In this document: positions 1-5,692 of the stretch, in pieces
Layout of the letters: each line of letters starts with the position of its first letter
How positions within the stretch are numbered: the stretch's first letter is position 1
NCBI GenBank assembly: GCA_964482025.1
Contig: CAYZVN010000122.1
Coordinates: 1-6,486 of the forward strand
Source: UBA5868 sp964482025
Lineage (GTDB): Bacteria > Pseudomonadota > Gammaproteobacteria > Pseudomonadales > Cellvibrionaceae
DNA: 6,486 bases
Direction: 5' to 3'
Made by a program: the position numbers and the translations under genes
The notes under the pieces: model-generated
Told to the model about the DNA's origin: nothing
The model's input: only the letters and a program-made list of their open reading frames with translations
Database searches by the model: none

Positions 1-224
1 TCCAAATAAAGCCGAAACGCCTCGACTCCCGCCCAGGCACCTACTTGCGCATTGGTCGCCGCATGTACGGCGATATGCTTTTCCTGGGTGCTGCGGATGG
101 AGTGCATAATGCTCATGGCGGTGGCGGTTAGGGCCACGCCTATGAGCACCACAATTAAAATAGTGGCTATGCCGCGCTGCGAACGCAGGCTTGGGGTTTG
201 GGAAAAATGCGGCTTAGGTTTCAT
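1..224 (-). CDS. pilX: PilX-like minor pilin, N-terminal part (runs off window)
   Basis: Only the first 74 residues are visible; the gene continues past the left edge. The start is fixed: the ATG at 224 has an AGGTG Shine-Dalgarno 5 nt upstream, and an in-frame TGA lies seven codons upstream with no other start between. A 17-residue basic leader ends in QRG, followed by a hydrophobic stretch (IATILIVVLIGVALTATAM). This is the class III prepilin layout cut after Gly18 by PilD. Mature residue 5 is Leu (L23) and not the usual Glu, as in PilX and GspK-type subunits. The stretch at residues 43-71, with TQEK, an Ala-rich segment and AGVEAF, fits the N-terminal PilX helix. The predicted role is an inner-membrane-inserted minor pilin of the tip/priming complex. 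The gene lies 30 nt after pilW, in the same operon. A GspK-like pseudopilin is the alternative; the missing C-terminus would decide. Confidence 0.75.
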   Translation of the reverse strand, partial: MKPKPHFSQTPSLRSQRGIATILIVVLIGVALTATAMSIMHSIRSTQEKHIAVHAATNAQVGAWAGVEAFRLYL

Positions 225-254
225 AACAACACCTGTGTTAAATCAAGGAGGCGG

Positions 255-983
255 TTAAGCCGAATAATAAATATTGGGTAAACAGTATTCATATCTGGTA
301 ACACCCATACCTGTTGCACCGTGTAGGTAAGCGCTGCTAGGCACCAAAACGGCCAACAGTAGGTGCTCATCGCTGGCCGAGGGGTTGGCCCCATATGGAT
401 TGCATGTAAAATTCGGGGTGAGTTCAAAATCAAACATGGTGCCGTTAGTTGTGATGTAACCATCCAGACCCACGCCGGTATCGGAGCCGTCATCCACTAC
501 GCGCCAGCGGCCCAAAACGGCGAGGGGATTGGCGGTTTCCCAAGTAAGGTCGCTTAAAAGGGTTGCGCCATCGCAGCCACTTTCTACCTTAACCAGTTTT
601 AAAACCCTAAATACGCCGTCGGTGGTGTCTTCTTCTTCCACCAGGCCGCGGCACTCAAACGTTGTGCCGCCGTCGCTGCTGTAGCGCCACAATAATTGAA
701 TTTCATTGCTGGATGGCTGGTAGCGAATAATGCTGTCCGCTGCGGGCGTATCTATACCAAATCCCGCGCTTTGCACTTCCAATTGCACAATCAGCATGGC
801 GCTTGCCAGCTGGCCGTCGTGATTGGAGTCGAGCTTGCTTTCGGTAGCGACCTGAATCAGGTTTTTATAAAGCGTTAGGCTGCCGAGGATACACAGCACG
901 GAAATCAGCAAACCGATTAACAGGCCGATTAAACTCAAGCCTTTTTGCCGTGAATAATATCCAGGTACGATGGTTTTCATCAT
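255..983 (-). CDS. pilW: PilW-like type IV pilus minor pilin
   Basis: This 242-residue protein begins with a short leader ending in RQKG (Gly15), then a hydrophobic helix starting LSLIGLLIGLLISV. That is a prepilin peptidase cleavage site followed by the N-terminal assembly helix. Size, gene position between pilV and pilX, and the polar helix after the membrane segment (LASAMLIVQLEVQSAGFG, around residues 59-76) fit PilW. Mature position 5 is Gly (G20) where most pilins carry Glu. The globular part holds four cysteines (C111, C137, C194, C234) that could form periplasmic disulfides; C31 lies in the membrane helix. Two consecutive ATG codons follow directly on the pilV stop. GGAAG lies 4 nt before the first and 7 nt before the second, so the true start may be 980. 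The abutting stop/start suggests translational coupling. Family assignment rests on context and N-terminus because PilW C-termini are poorly conserved. Confidence 0.85.
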   Translation of the reverse strand: MMKTIVPGYYSRQKGLSLIGLLIGLLISVLCILGSLTLYKNLIQVATESKLDSNHDGQLASAMLIVQLEVQSAGFGIDTPAADSIIRYQPSSNEIQLLWRYSSDGGTTFECRGLVEEEDTTDGVFRVLKLVKVESGCDGATLLSDLTWETANPLAVLGRWRVVDDGSDTGVGLDGYITTNGTMFDFELTPNFTCNPYGANPSASDEHLLLAVLVPSSAYLHGATGMGVTRYEYCLPNIYYSA

Positions 984-1430
984 TTAGCTTCCGCTGCCTC
1001 CAACGATCACTTCGCCACCTAAAGCATCGCTGGTCACCGAGATAAAGAGTGGCTGAGGAACGGAAATCGTCGCCCCGCCGACCGTTGCCGTGGCGGTAAC
1101 ACCACAACCAATCACTTCCATTTCGATATCCGCTGCGTCGACTCCGGGCAATACCACCGGAGGTGGGCTGCCGCTACAGAGGTCGATGGGGCCGCCGACG
1201 CGGTTATTCAGCAAATAAGCGCGCATTTGGTTAACCGCAATTTCCTGCATGCGCATATCTTTTTGCGAAACCGACATGCGCGAGGTGACGAACACCACGC
1301 CCATGCCGATAATCGCCATAAGCACCAAACCAATTAAGGATTCAATTAAAAAATCCCCGCGCTGCTTAAGCGGTGGTCTTGATGCAGTGGTTTTATGAAA
1401 TAAAACGGATAAGAACGATTGCATAGCCAT
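984..1430 (-). CDS. pilV: PilV-like type IV pilus minor pilin
   Basis: This 148-residue protein has a 25-residue leader ending in KQRG, followed by DFLIESLIGLVLMAIIGMG. Glu at mature position 5 (E30) is conserved. Mature residue 1 is Asp and not the usual Phe/Met, which is atypical but keeps the Gly-1 required by PilD. LIESLIG followed by a hydrophobic run and SRMSVSQ fits the PilV/GspI-type minor pilin class. The C-terminal part is small and has two cysteines (C85, C109), consistent with one disulfide, and ends in a Gly/Ser-rich tail. It sits 16 nt after fimT, and its TAA directly abuts the pilW ATG. The start could instead be the second Met (residue 3); no strong Shine-Dalgarno separates the two. 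It is expected in the inner membrane and in the pilus tip/priming complex with FimT, PilW, PilX and PilE. Confidence 0.85.
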   Translation of the reverse strand: MAMQSFLSVLFHKTTASRPPLKQRGDFLIESLIGLVLMAIIGMGVVFVTSRMSVSQKDMRMQEIAVNQMRAYLLNNRVGGPIDLCSGSPPPVVLPGVDAADIEMEVIGCGVTATATVGGATISVPQPLFISVTSDALGGEVIVGGSGS

Positions 1431-1446
1431 AACTCATATAGGCGCG

Positions 1447-1959
1447 TTAATAGAGCGCGACCGGTTCGGTTTCACCACCGGCGATAAGCGAAAAATCCAT
1501 ACTCACGGTGCAACTGCTGCAGCTGCCACCTTTGGTGGGTACACCTCGGTTGTCGAAGCACATACAAACAAAATCGGCCGAGTTAGATTGAACCGTAATA
1601 TTTTTGTGCAACTGCGCTTGCCAAAGTTGTGTTCCGGTGGCGGTATCGCAACTCGGCTCGGTTGGGGGGCTGCCCGGTGTGCCCTGGCGAATGGTTAGCA
1701 GGTTAGCGTCGGATAAACAGATCGCGGCGACGGGAGCGACTTCATCTGTCGCCGGGTCTTTTTCACTGGTGGCCCCCATATAGTTGCGCAAGGCCGCCGC
1801 TTTGGCCCGGCTGATGGCCTGATTGAGTTGCCCCTCGGTTTCCAGGCGGTTGGCATCGGTCACCCAGTAGCCGGACAGCGGCGCCGCGACCAAAATAATC
1901 ACCGCGAAAATCGCGATGACGATCAAAACCTCAATCAAAGTAAAACCGCGGTGTTTCAT
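1447..1959 (-). CDS. fimT: FimT/GspH-like minor pilin
   Basis: From the ATG at 1959 this is 170 residues, opening MKHRGFTLIEVLIVIAIF, a textbook class III prepilin: very short leader, Gly5, mature Phe1 and Glu5. A GTG two codons upstream (1965) could also serve. The ATG is preferred because it overlaps the pilE stop as ATGA and has GGTGAG 5 nt upstream. The helix continues into an ANRLETEGQLNQAISRAKAAA segment typical of FimT/GspH. The CFDNRGVPTKGG stretch near the C-terminus matches the position of the FimT/GspH F-x-x-x-G strand region. Six cysteines occur (C81, C104, C132, C134, C147, C150), the last four as CxC...CxxC, more than expected for this family. Its likely role is a minor pilin; in some bacteria FimT binds DNA during natural transformation, but nothing here proves that. 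Confidence 0.87.
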   Translation of the reverse strand: MKHRGFTLIEVLIVIAIFAVIILVAAPLSGYWVTDANRLETEGQLNQAISRAKAAALRNYMGATSEKDPATDEVAPVAAICLSDANLLTIRQGTPGSPPTEPSCDTATGTQLWQAQLHKNITVQSNSADFVCMCFDNRGVPTKGGSCSSCTVSMDFSLIAGGETEPVALY

Positions 1960-2399
1960 AACCACTCACCAGAGGAGCTAAACGAGCAGTTCTCAATTTT
2001 TTTCTCACCCAGCTTATCGATGGAAATTTTGCAGCCGCTGACGCCCGAGCTGCCGGTTCCCGTCGCCACAATTTTGTAGTGCGAGCTGGTCGCCACTGTG
2101 CTGTCCACTTGGAAGCTAAAGTCGGAGGAGGCAGGGGACCAACCTTTAAACTTGTCTTTCAATTTTTGGGTGGTGCTGAGATCTTCAGCTGCTGGTGGGT
2201 AGGCCAAGGTGCGCTGATATTGATTTTCAAAACTCAAGCTCAAAGCAATTAAATCCGCCTGAGCAGTTTTAATTTTGCTGCGACTGACATAATTGTTGTA
2301 AGACGGCAGCGCGACAGCCGCTAGTATGGCGATCAGCGCCACTACCATCATCATTTCAATCAGGGTGAATCCGGTTTGTTTGCTTGGTTTTCGCATCAT
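1956..2399 (-). CDS. pilE: PilE-like type IV pilin, first gene of the minor-pilin operon
   Basis: From the ATG at 2399 this is a 147-residue prepilin. Leader MMRKPSKQTG is followed by FTLIEMMMVVALIAILAAVALPSYNNYV, with Gly10 as the cleavage residue, mature Phe1 and Glu5. The sequence after it (SRSKIKTAQADL, then ENQYQR and AYP) is typical of PilE/ComP-type pilins. Cys123 and Cys138 would close the C-terminal disulfide loop. Start choice is not settled. The frame stays open to 2510. An ATG at 2396 gives a leader one residue shorter. The ATG at 2435 has a GAGAG motif 5 nt upstream and would give a 22-residue leader. The 2399 start has AGGT 9 nt upstream and a leader of normal length. The stop overlaps the fimT start. 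Being first in the operon and small, it could be a minor pilin or a major-pilin-like subunit. Confidence 0.87.
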   Translation of the reverse strand: MMRKPSKQTGFTLIEMMMVVALIAILAAVALPSYNNYVSRSKIKTAQADLIALSLSFENQYQRTLAYPPAAEDLSTTQKLKDKFKGWSPASSDFSFQVDSTVATSSHYKIVATGTGSSGVSGCKISIDKLGEKKIENCSFSSSGEWL

Positions 2400-2486
2400 G
2401 AATTTTTTACCTATCGCGGCCGGAATTTGGCGCATGTTTACTCTCAAAAAAGTATTGACGTTGCACCAAGAGCAAGCAACAGAGGG

Positions 2487-2511
2487 TTTGATAGAGAATT
2501 TAGTTATCAAA
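2487..2511. promoter_or_regulatory. Inverted repeat upstream of pilE, possible operator
   Basis: TTTGATA at 2487-2493 and TATCAAA at 2505-2511 are perfect 7-bp inverted arms around an 11-bp AT-rich spacer. A third identical half-site, TATCAAA, lies at 2536-2542. The site is about 90-110 bp upstream of the chosen pilE start. Symmetry plus a repeated half-site resembles a dimeric regulator binding site, but the cognate protein is unknown. AT-rich 7-mers can recur by chance. Confidence 0.3.
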
Positions 2512-2904
2512 TACCCAAAATACTTACTTATTGATTATCAAAGCCCATGTAAGCCGCGTTACTGCTGGGTTCGGAGTGCAACCACCTCGTTTATTTCTGG
2601 TGTCTTTCACAACAAAAAGTTTCTTTTTCCATCAAGAAAGCACATTAAGTTATATAACGCCTAGGTTCCGGTTATAAGTTTCCGGTTCTTATCAGAACAT
2701 AATCTAAGGGTGAGTCCAAAAATTGCCAGATGGACGGATGGCTAGAGAGATAAATGGAGACACCCTGCAAAACCCCCATTTTTGCCGGCTAAAGTTCTGC
2801 GAAATCGGCCGAGATAAGTGGTAATAAATGCAGGATGAGCTGCGTCACGATTGTGCTGTACTCGCCCGAAGTCTATCTCTCAAAGGTAAGTGTAGGCACG
2901 AAGC

Positions 2905-2953
2905 GTCGGTATCAAACGGGCTCGGAGTAAATAAGAGTGCGAGGAATACCGAC
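2905..2953. repeat. Inverted repeat with internal helix, possible RNA hairpin
   Basis: GTCGGTAT (2905-2912) pairs perfectly with ATACCGAC (2946-2953). Inside the loop, CTCG (2921-2924) pairs with CGAG (2940-2943), giving a potential two-helix hairpin about 150 bp upstream of the REC-GGDEF-EAL start. No T-run follows, so it is not an obvious terminator. It could be an operator, a leader RNA element or a chance match. Confidence 0.3.
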
Positions 2954-3093
2954 AGAAATTGCTAGCCCGCCACTTATGTTCGCTAGGCTGCACTTCCTTT
3001 GACGCTGGACTATGCTCTATGGGTGCTCGTTTTCGCCCCCTGCACAGCCCGATAACTTTAAGAGCGGTGTGGGGTACGACCTTTCCCGCAGTT

Positions 3094-3097
3094 GGAG
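3094..3097 (+). promoter_or_regulatory. Shine-Dalgarno GGAG that fixes the GTG start at 3107
   Basis: GGAG lies 9 nt before the GTG at 3107. An in-frame TAG at 3101-3103 closes the frame immediately upstream, and the next in-frame start-like codon lies inside the first beta-strand of the receiver. GTG is therefore the only reasonable start. Confidence 0.7.
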
Positions 3098-3106
3098 CAG
3101 TAGTTT

Positions 3107-4828
3107 GTGGTTAGCCAGAGTCCATTCCCCAAACCCATTTTGATTATTGATGAAAGCAAGGAAGAACGATCTTCCCTAGTGGAGCAATTGAGTAAATATC
3201 GCGATGAATTTCCGGCGCTGATTGAGGCGGCCAGCCCTGCGGATGCGCTCCGGCATATTCGCGAAGAAGCGCCAATCTGCTGCCTTATAGGACCGAGCAT
3301 TACCCGCAAGGAAGGACTTACTCTGCTGCAACTTATTCGCCAGGATTACCCCGCCGATCAATTGGCGGTGGTGGTGATTGCCGATGCGGAAAGTGAAGAG
3401 ATGGCGGTGGATATGCTGCATCACGGGGCTCAGGATTGTGTGATCCGCGAGAATCTCACCCCGGCGCGTTTGTACGGCTGTATCTGGAATGCCATGCGTG
3501 CCCGCGACCTGCACAAACAGGTAAAACACCTCGCCCATTACGACGCTTTGACCGGGTTGCTCAACCGCAATTTGTTGATGAATCGCCTGGAGCAAGCATT
3601 AAAGCGTTGCGATCGTTATAAACAGCGCTGCGCGTTGATTTATCTCGATCTGGATAATTTCAAGCCCGTCAACGAAACCTACGGTCATGCGGTGGGCGAT
3701 GGCTTACTTCAGGCGGTGGCCGAGCGCATTCGCAACCACTGCCGCAACACCGACAGCGCCGCGCGTATTGGCAGCGACGAATTTCTGGTATTACTGGAAA
3801 ATGCCGATCGCCATACGGGCCGCAAAGTGGCCGACAAGCTTTTAAAGGCGTTGGAAGCGCCTTTTGAGCTCAGCGGCAATGTGGTACTGATTAATGCGTC
3901 TATCGGTATTTCCACTTACCCGGATACGGCGAAAAATGCGGAGCAGCTGATTCAGCAAGCCGATCAAGCGCTGCGCCGAGCCAAGCAGGTTGGCAACCGC
4001 AATTTTGTTGCATTTTCTGAGCAACACCGCCATCAGTGGACCCGCCAGCATATCCTGGAAACCGAGCTGCCAAGGGCGATTGCGCGCGGCGATCTTTCCC
4101 TGGTGTATCAACCCATAGTGACGGCCGACACGTTTGAGTTAAAGCGTCTGGAAGTGCTGAGCCGCTGGCCGCGTAGCGACTACGCGGTCAATGCGCTGGA
4201 ATTAATGGAAATGATCGATCGGCTGAATTTAACCGAGCCGTTTCATGATTGGCTATTTAATACGGCGTTTTCGCAACTGAGGCGCTGGCAGAGTGAGTCG
4301 ATTAATCCCGACCTCTGCTTGAATATTCCGGCGAATTATTGTTATCACACCGCCATTTCCGACTGCGTGCTCAATTCGCTGGAAAAATATCAAATAGATC
4401 CACAGAAAGTGGAGCTGGAAATTACCGAGTCCACCTTGATGCGCTTTCCCGATAAAAGTGTGAGAGTGTTGCAAGGTTTGCACGACGCGGGTTTGCGTAT
4501 TGCCATAGACGATTTTGGCACTGGCTACAGTTCCATGTCGTATTTAACCCGCTTTCCGCTGGACACGTTGAAAATAGACCGCAACTTTTTTCTTGCCGAC
4601 GTGAATAAAGATCGCAATCGCAAGGTGATCGAAGCCATTACCGCCCTCGGCCACAGCTTGGAGTTGGAAATTATCGCCGAAGGGGTGGAAACCGATTTGC
4701 AATTGCGGTTGGCGAAAGAAGTGGGTTGTGATTTATTGCAGGGCTATTATTTCGGTCGGCCGGAATTTCCCGGTGTTAATTGGGGCGACTACGCGCAACA
4801 CTTCGAACATATGGTTGTACCCCGCTAG
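3107..4828 (+). CDS. REC-GGDEF-EAL cyclic-di-GMP regulator with degenerate receiver and EVL-type EAL domain (FimX-like)
   Basis: This is a 573-residue cytoplasmic protein with no membrane segment. Residues 9-130 form a CheY-like receiver with acidic residues D15/E16. The phosphoacceptor position is Gly62, the Thr/Ser position is Ala92 and the Lys position is Arg114, so it should not be phosphorylated conventionally. Residues 141-303 are a GGDEF domain (DALTGLLNRN, DLDNFKPVNE, YGHAVGD) whose signature is GSDEF (222-226), with an intact RxxD inhibitory c-di-GMP site (R213-D216). Residues 315-555 are an EAL domain with EVL (349-351). The expected phosphodiesterase residues N406, E438, D468, D469, K489, E525 and Q545 are present, as is DDFGTGYSS. 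I infer that the EAL domain hydrolyses or binds c-di-GMP and that the GGDEF is weak or regulatory. FimX of Pseudomonas also has a degenerate receiver, altered GGDEF and EVL and controls type IV pili. This protein lacks its PAS domain. It is divergent from the pilin operon. Confidence 0.93.
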   Translation: MVSQSPFPKPILIIDESKEERSSLVEQLSKYRDEFPALIEAASPADALRHIREEAPICCLIGPSITRKEGLTLLQLIRQDYPADQLAVVVIADAESEEMAVDMLHHGAQDCVIRENLTPARLYGCIWNAMRARDLHKQVKHLAHYDALTGLLNRNLLMNRLEQALKRCDRYKQRCALIYLDLDNFKPVNETYGHAVGDGLLQAVAERIRNHCRNTDSAARIGSDEFLVLLENADRHTGRKVADKLLKALEAPFELSGNVVLINASIGISTYPDTAKNAEQLIQQADQALRRAKQVGNRNFVAFSEQHRHQWTRQHILETELPRAIARGDLSLVYQPIVTADTFELKRLEVLSRWPRSDYAVNALELMEMIDRLNLTEPFHDWLFNTAFSQLRRWQSESINPDLCLNIPANYCYHTAISDCVLNSLEKYQIDPQKVELEITESTLMRFPDKSVRVLQGLHDAGLRIAIDDFGTGYSSMSYLTRFPLDTLKIDRNFFLADVNKDRNRKVIEAITALGHSLELEIIAEGVETDLQLRLAKEVGCDLLQGYYFGRPEFPGVNWGDYAQHFEHMVVPR

Positions 4829-4835
4829 AGAGCAA

Positions 4836-4857
4836 TGCCAAAGCGTTTACTTTGGCA
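4836..4857. terminator. Hairpin between convergent genes, possible bidirectional terminator
   Basis: TGCCAAAG (4836-4843) and CTTTGGCA (4850-4857) form a perfect 8-bp stem with a 6-nt loop, 7 nt after the stop of the REC-GGDEF-EAL gene and 18 nt beyond the stop of the convergent FHA gene. The position is right for shared termination. Neither side has a clear T-run, so it may terminate weakly or just stabilise 3' ends. A second small hairpin, TAGCG/CGCTA (4862-4866 and 4874-4878), overlaps the FHA stop codon. Confidence 0.5.
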
Positions 4858-4875
4858 CTGTTAGCGTATTTCGCG

Positions 4876-5415
4876 CTACCCCCAGATCAACCATCCGAGT
4901 ATCAACCCCGCTAAGGCACCGGCAACAATCAGCCAGACATTTGTCGGCTTGTCAGTGTCTTGCGGTTGCGGACGCACCGGCGTACTGCTGGCCGTCGGTT
5001 TGGTACTGGCAATTTGCGTCTTCTCTAAAATCTTTTGGGTTTCTTCGGGGCGTAAAAACACTGTGTTGCTGGAAACCGGCTCGGGTTCTACCTCGGGCGG
5101 CGGATCGGTATCGGCTAAGGGTTCTTCTGCCACGTTCAACGTGAGGCTGAATTTGCCGATGCCTACGGTGTCGCCGCTGGTGATGAAGGCTTCGCTCACC
5201 TTTTCGCCATTGACGAAGGTACCGTTACCGCTGTCGAGATCCAGGATCTGGATGCGATCCTCCAAGCGCAGCACTTTGGCGTGAGTGCGGGAAACACCCG
5301 CATTGTCCAGCAGCACATCACAATCGGGGCCGCGGCCAATCAAAATTTCGGTGTCGCTAAAGTTGTAGCGGTGCAGCTCGCTGCCATTTATCGAGATCAC
5401 AACGTGTAGAAACAT
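4876..5415 (-). CDS. FHA-domain protein with C-terminal membrane anchor
   Basis: This is a 179-residue protein. Residues 1-95 are a forkhead-associated domain, which binds phosphothreonine peptides. Its signature residues are present in order: GRG (27-29), SRTH (S42, H45), then DSGNGTFVNG (61-70). A Pro/Thr/Glu-rich linker (about 97-157) carries two TQ pairs (T127, T133). Residues 159-178 form a single hydrophobic helix ending almost at the C-terminus, so the protein is probably tail-anchored in the inner membrane with the FHA domain in the cytoplasm. The frame is open up to 5571. The ATG at 5415 is chosen because FHA homology starts right there, a TATAAT box lies just upstream at 5464-5469 and the extra N-terminal residues look non-coding. 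No kinase or phosphatase is visible nearby, so the partner is unknown. It is convergent with the REC-GGDEF-EAL gene. Confidence 0.88.
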   Translation of the reverse strand: MFLHVVISINGSELHRYNFSDTEILIGRGPDCDVLLDNAGVSRTHAKVLRLEDRIQILDLDSGNGTFVNGEKVSEAFITSGDTVGIGKFSLTLNVAEEPLADTDPPPEVEPEPVSSNTVFLRPEETQKILEKTQIASTKPTASSTPVRPQPQDTDKPTNVWLIVAGALAGLILGWLIWG

Positions 5416-5463
5416 AAGTCTTACCGCGCTCCTGAAGGGCGTAACGCCAAAAATAATTGCCGC

Positions 5464-5493
5464 ATTATAACGGCCTCTTGGTTTTGCCGACCA
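5464..5493 (-). promoter_or_regulatory. Putative sigma-70 promoter of the FHA gene
   Basis: On the minus strand a perfect TATAAT (5469 down to 5464) lies about 50 nt before the FHA start. An 18-bp spacer upstream leads to TGGTCG (5493-5488), only a 3/6 match to TTGACA. Transcription would start near 5457, giving a leader of about 40 nt. The -10 is convincing and the -35 is weak, so an activator may be needed. Confidence 0.5.
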
Positions 5494-5635
5494 GGGTGGA
5501 GACGCTTTTTGCAAGTCTGGCTGCAGTTTGCCGCTGGACCGCCACCGACCTCGGCGGGCCTCAACGAACACTTAACGGATGTATGAGCCTTTTTCGCTGT
5601 GCCTCGCTGGCGTCGAGCCTGTTGCTGATAATTCG

Positions 5636-5692
5636 TCTTCCTGCTCTTTATCTATCTTCCTGCTCTTTATCTATTCTCCTGCTCTTTATGTA
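5636..5692. repeat. 19-bp tandem repeat, three copies, over the LysR stop codon
   Basis: The unit TCTTCCTGCTCTTTATCTA occurs identically at 5636-5654 and 5655-5673, then with three mismatches at 5674-5692. A fragment of a fourth copy (TCTTCTTG) begins at 5693. The stop codon of the LysR gene (5686-5688) lies in the third copy. Read on the minus strand the unit is purine-rich and contains AGCAGGA. It looks like a small slippage-generated minisatellite at the 3' end of the gene. No transposon ends are visible. Confidence 0.85.

Larger units (their letters stand above)
2400..3106. other. Divergent intergenic region, about 700 bp without a recognisable gene
   Basis: This region separates the leftward pilin operon from the rightward REC-GGDEF-EAL gene and must hold both promoters. 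I see no convincing -35/-10 pair for either direction. On the pilin side there is a TTTGATA-N11-TATCAAA inverted repeat (2487-2511) with a third TATCAAA at 2536-2542, a palindrome GTTATATAAC (2649-2658), a short imperfect 14-bp tandem repeat (2666-2693) and GTTCT-N4-AGAAC (2685-2698). Towards the regulator there is an 8-bp inverted repeat, GTCGGTAT/ATACCGAC (2905-2912 and 2946-2953), enclosing CTCG/CGAG. No open frame in the central part looks like a protein, and no known riboswitch or RNA gene was recognised. Confidence 0.7.

Noticed and set aside
2326..2664. 112-codon plus-strand open frame
   Set aside because: Half lies antisense to the clear pilE coding sequence, and the rest has no recognisable protein features.
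2666..2693. 14-bp tandem repeat beginning TTCCGGTT
   Set aside because: Only two imperfect copies; too short to claim a function, so it is only mentioned in the intergenic entry.
2649..2700. Possible integron attC-like site (TATAACGCCTAG)
   Set aside because: No matching GGCGTTA-type partner or cassette gene follows within the expected distance.
2999..3020. TTGACG followed by TATGCT as a promoter for the GGDEF-EAL gene
   Set aside because: The two elements are only 6 bp apart, and no -10-like hexamer occurs at 16-18 bp from TTGACG.
2700..3106. c-di-GMP riboswitch upstream of the GGDEF-EAL gene
   Set aside because: I could not find the conserved GEMM core or its helices; the inverted repeats present do not match that layout.
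5416..5571. N-terminal extension of the FHA protein to 5571
   Set aside because: The extension contains the TATAAT box, is Arg/Pro-rich without domain character, and the FHA fold begins at the 5415 Met.
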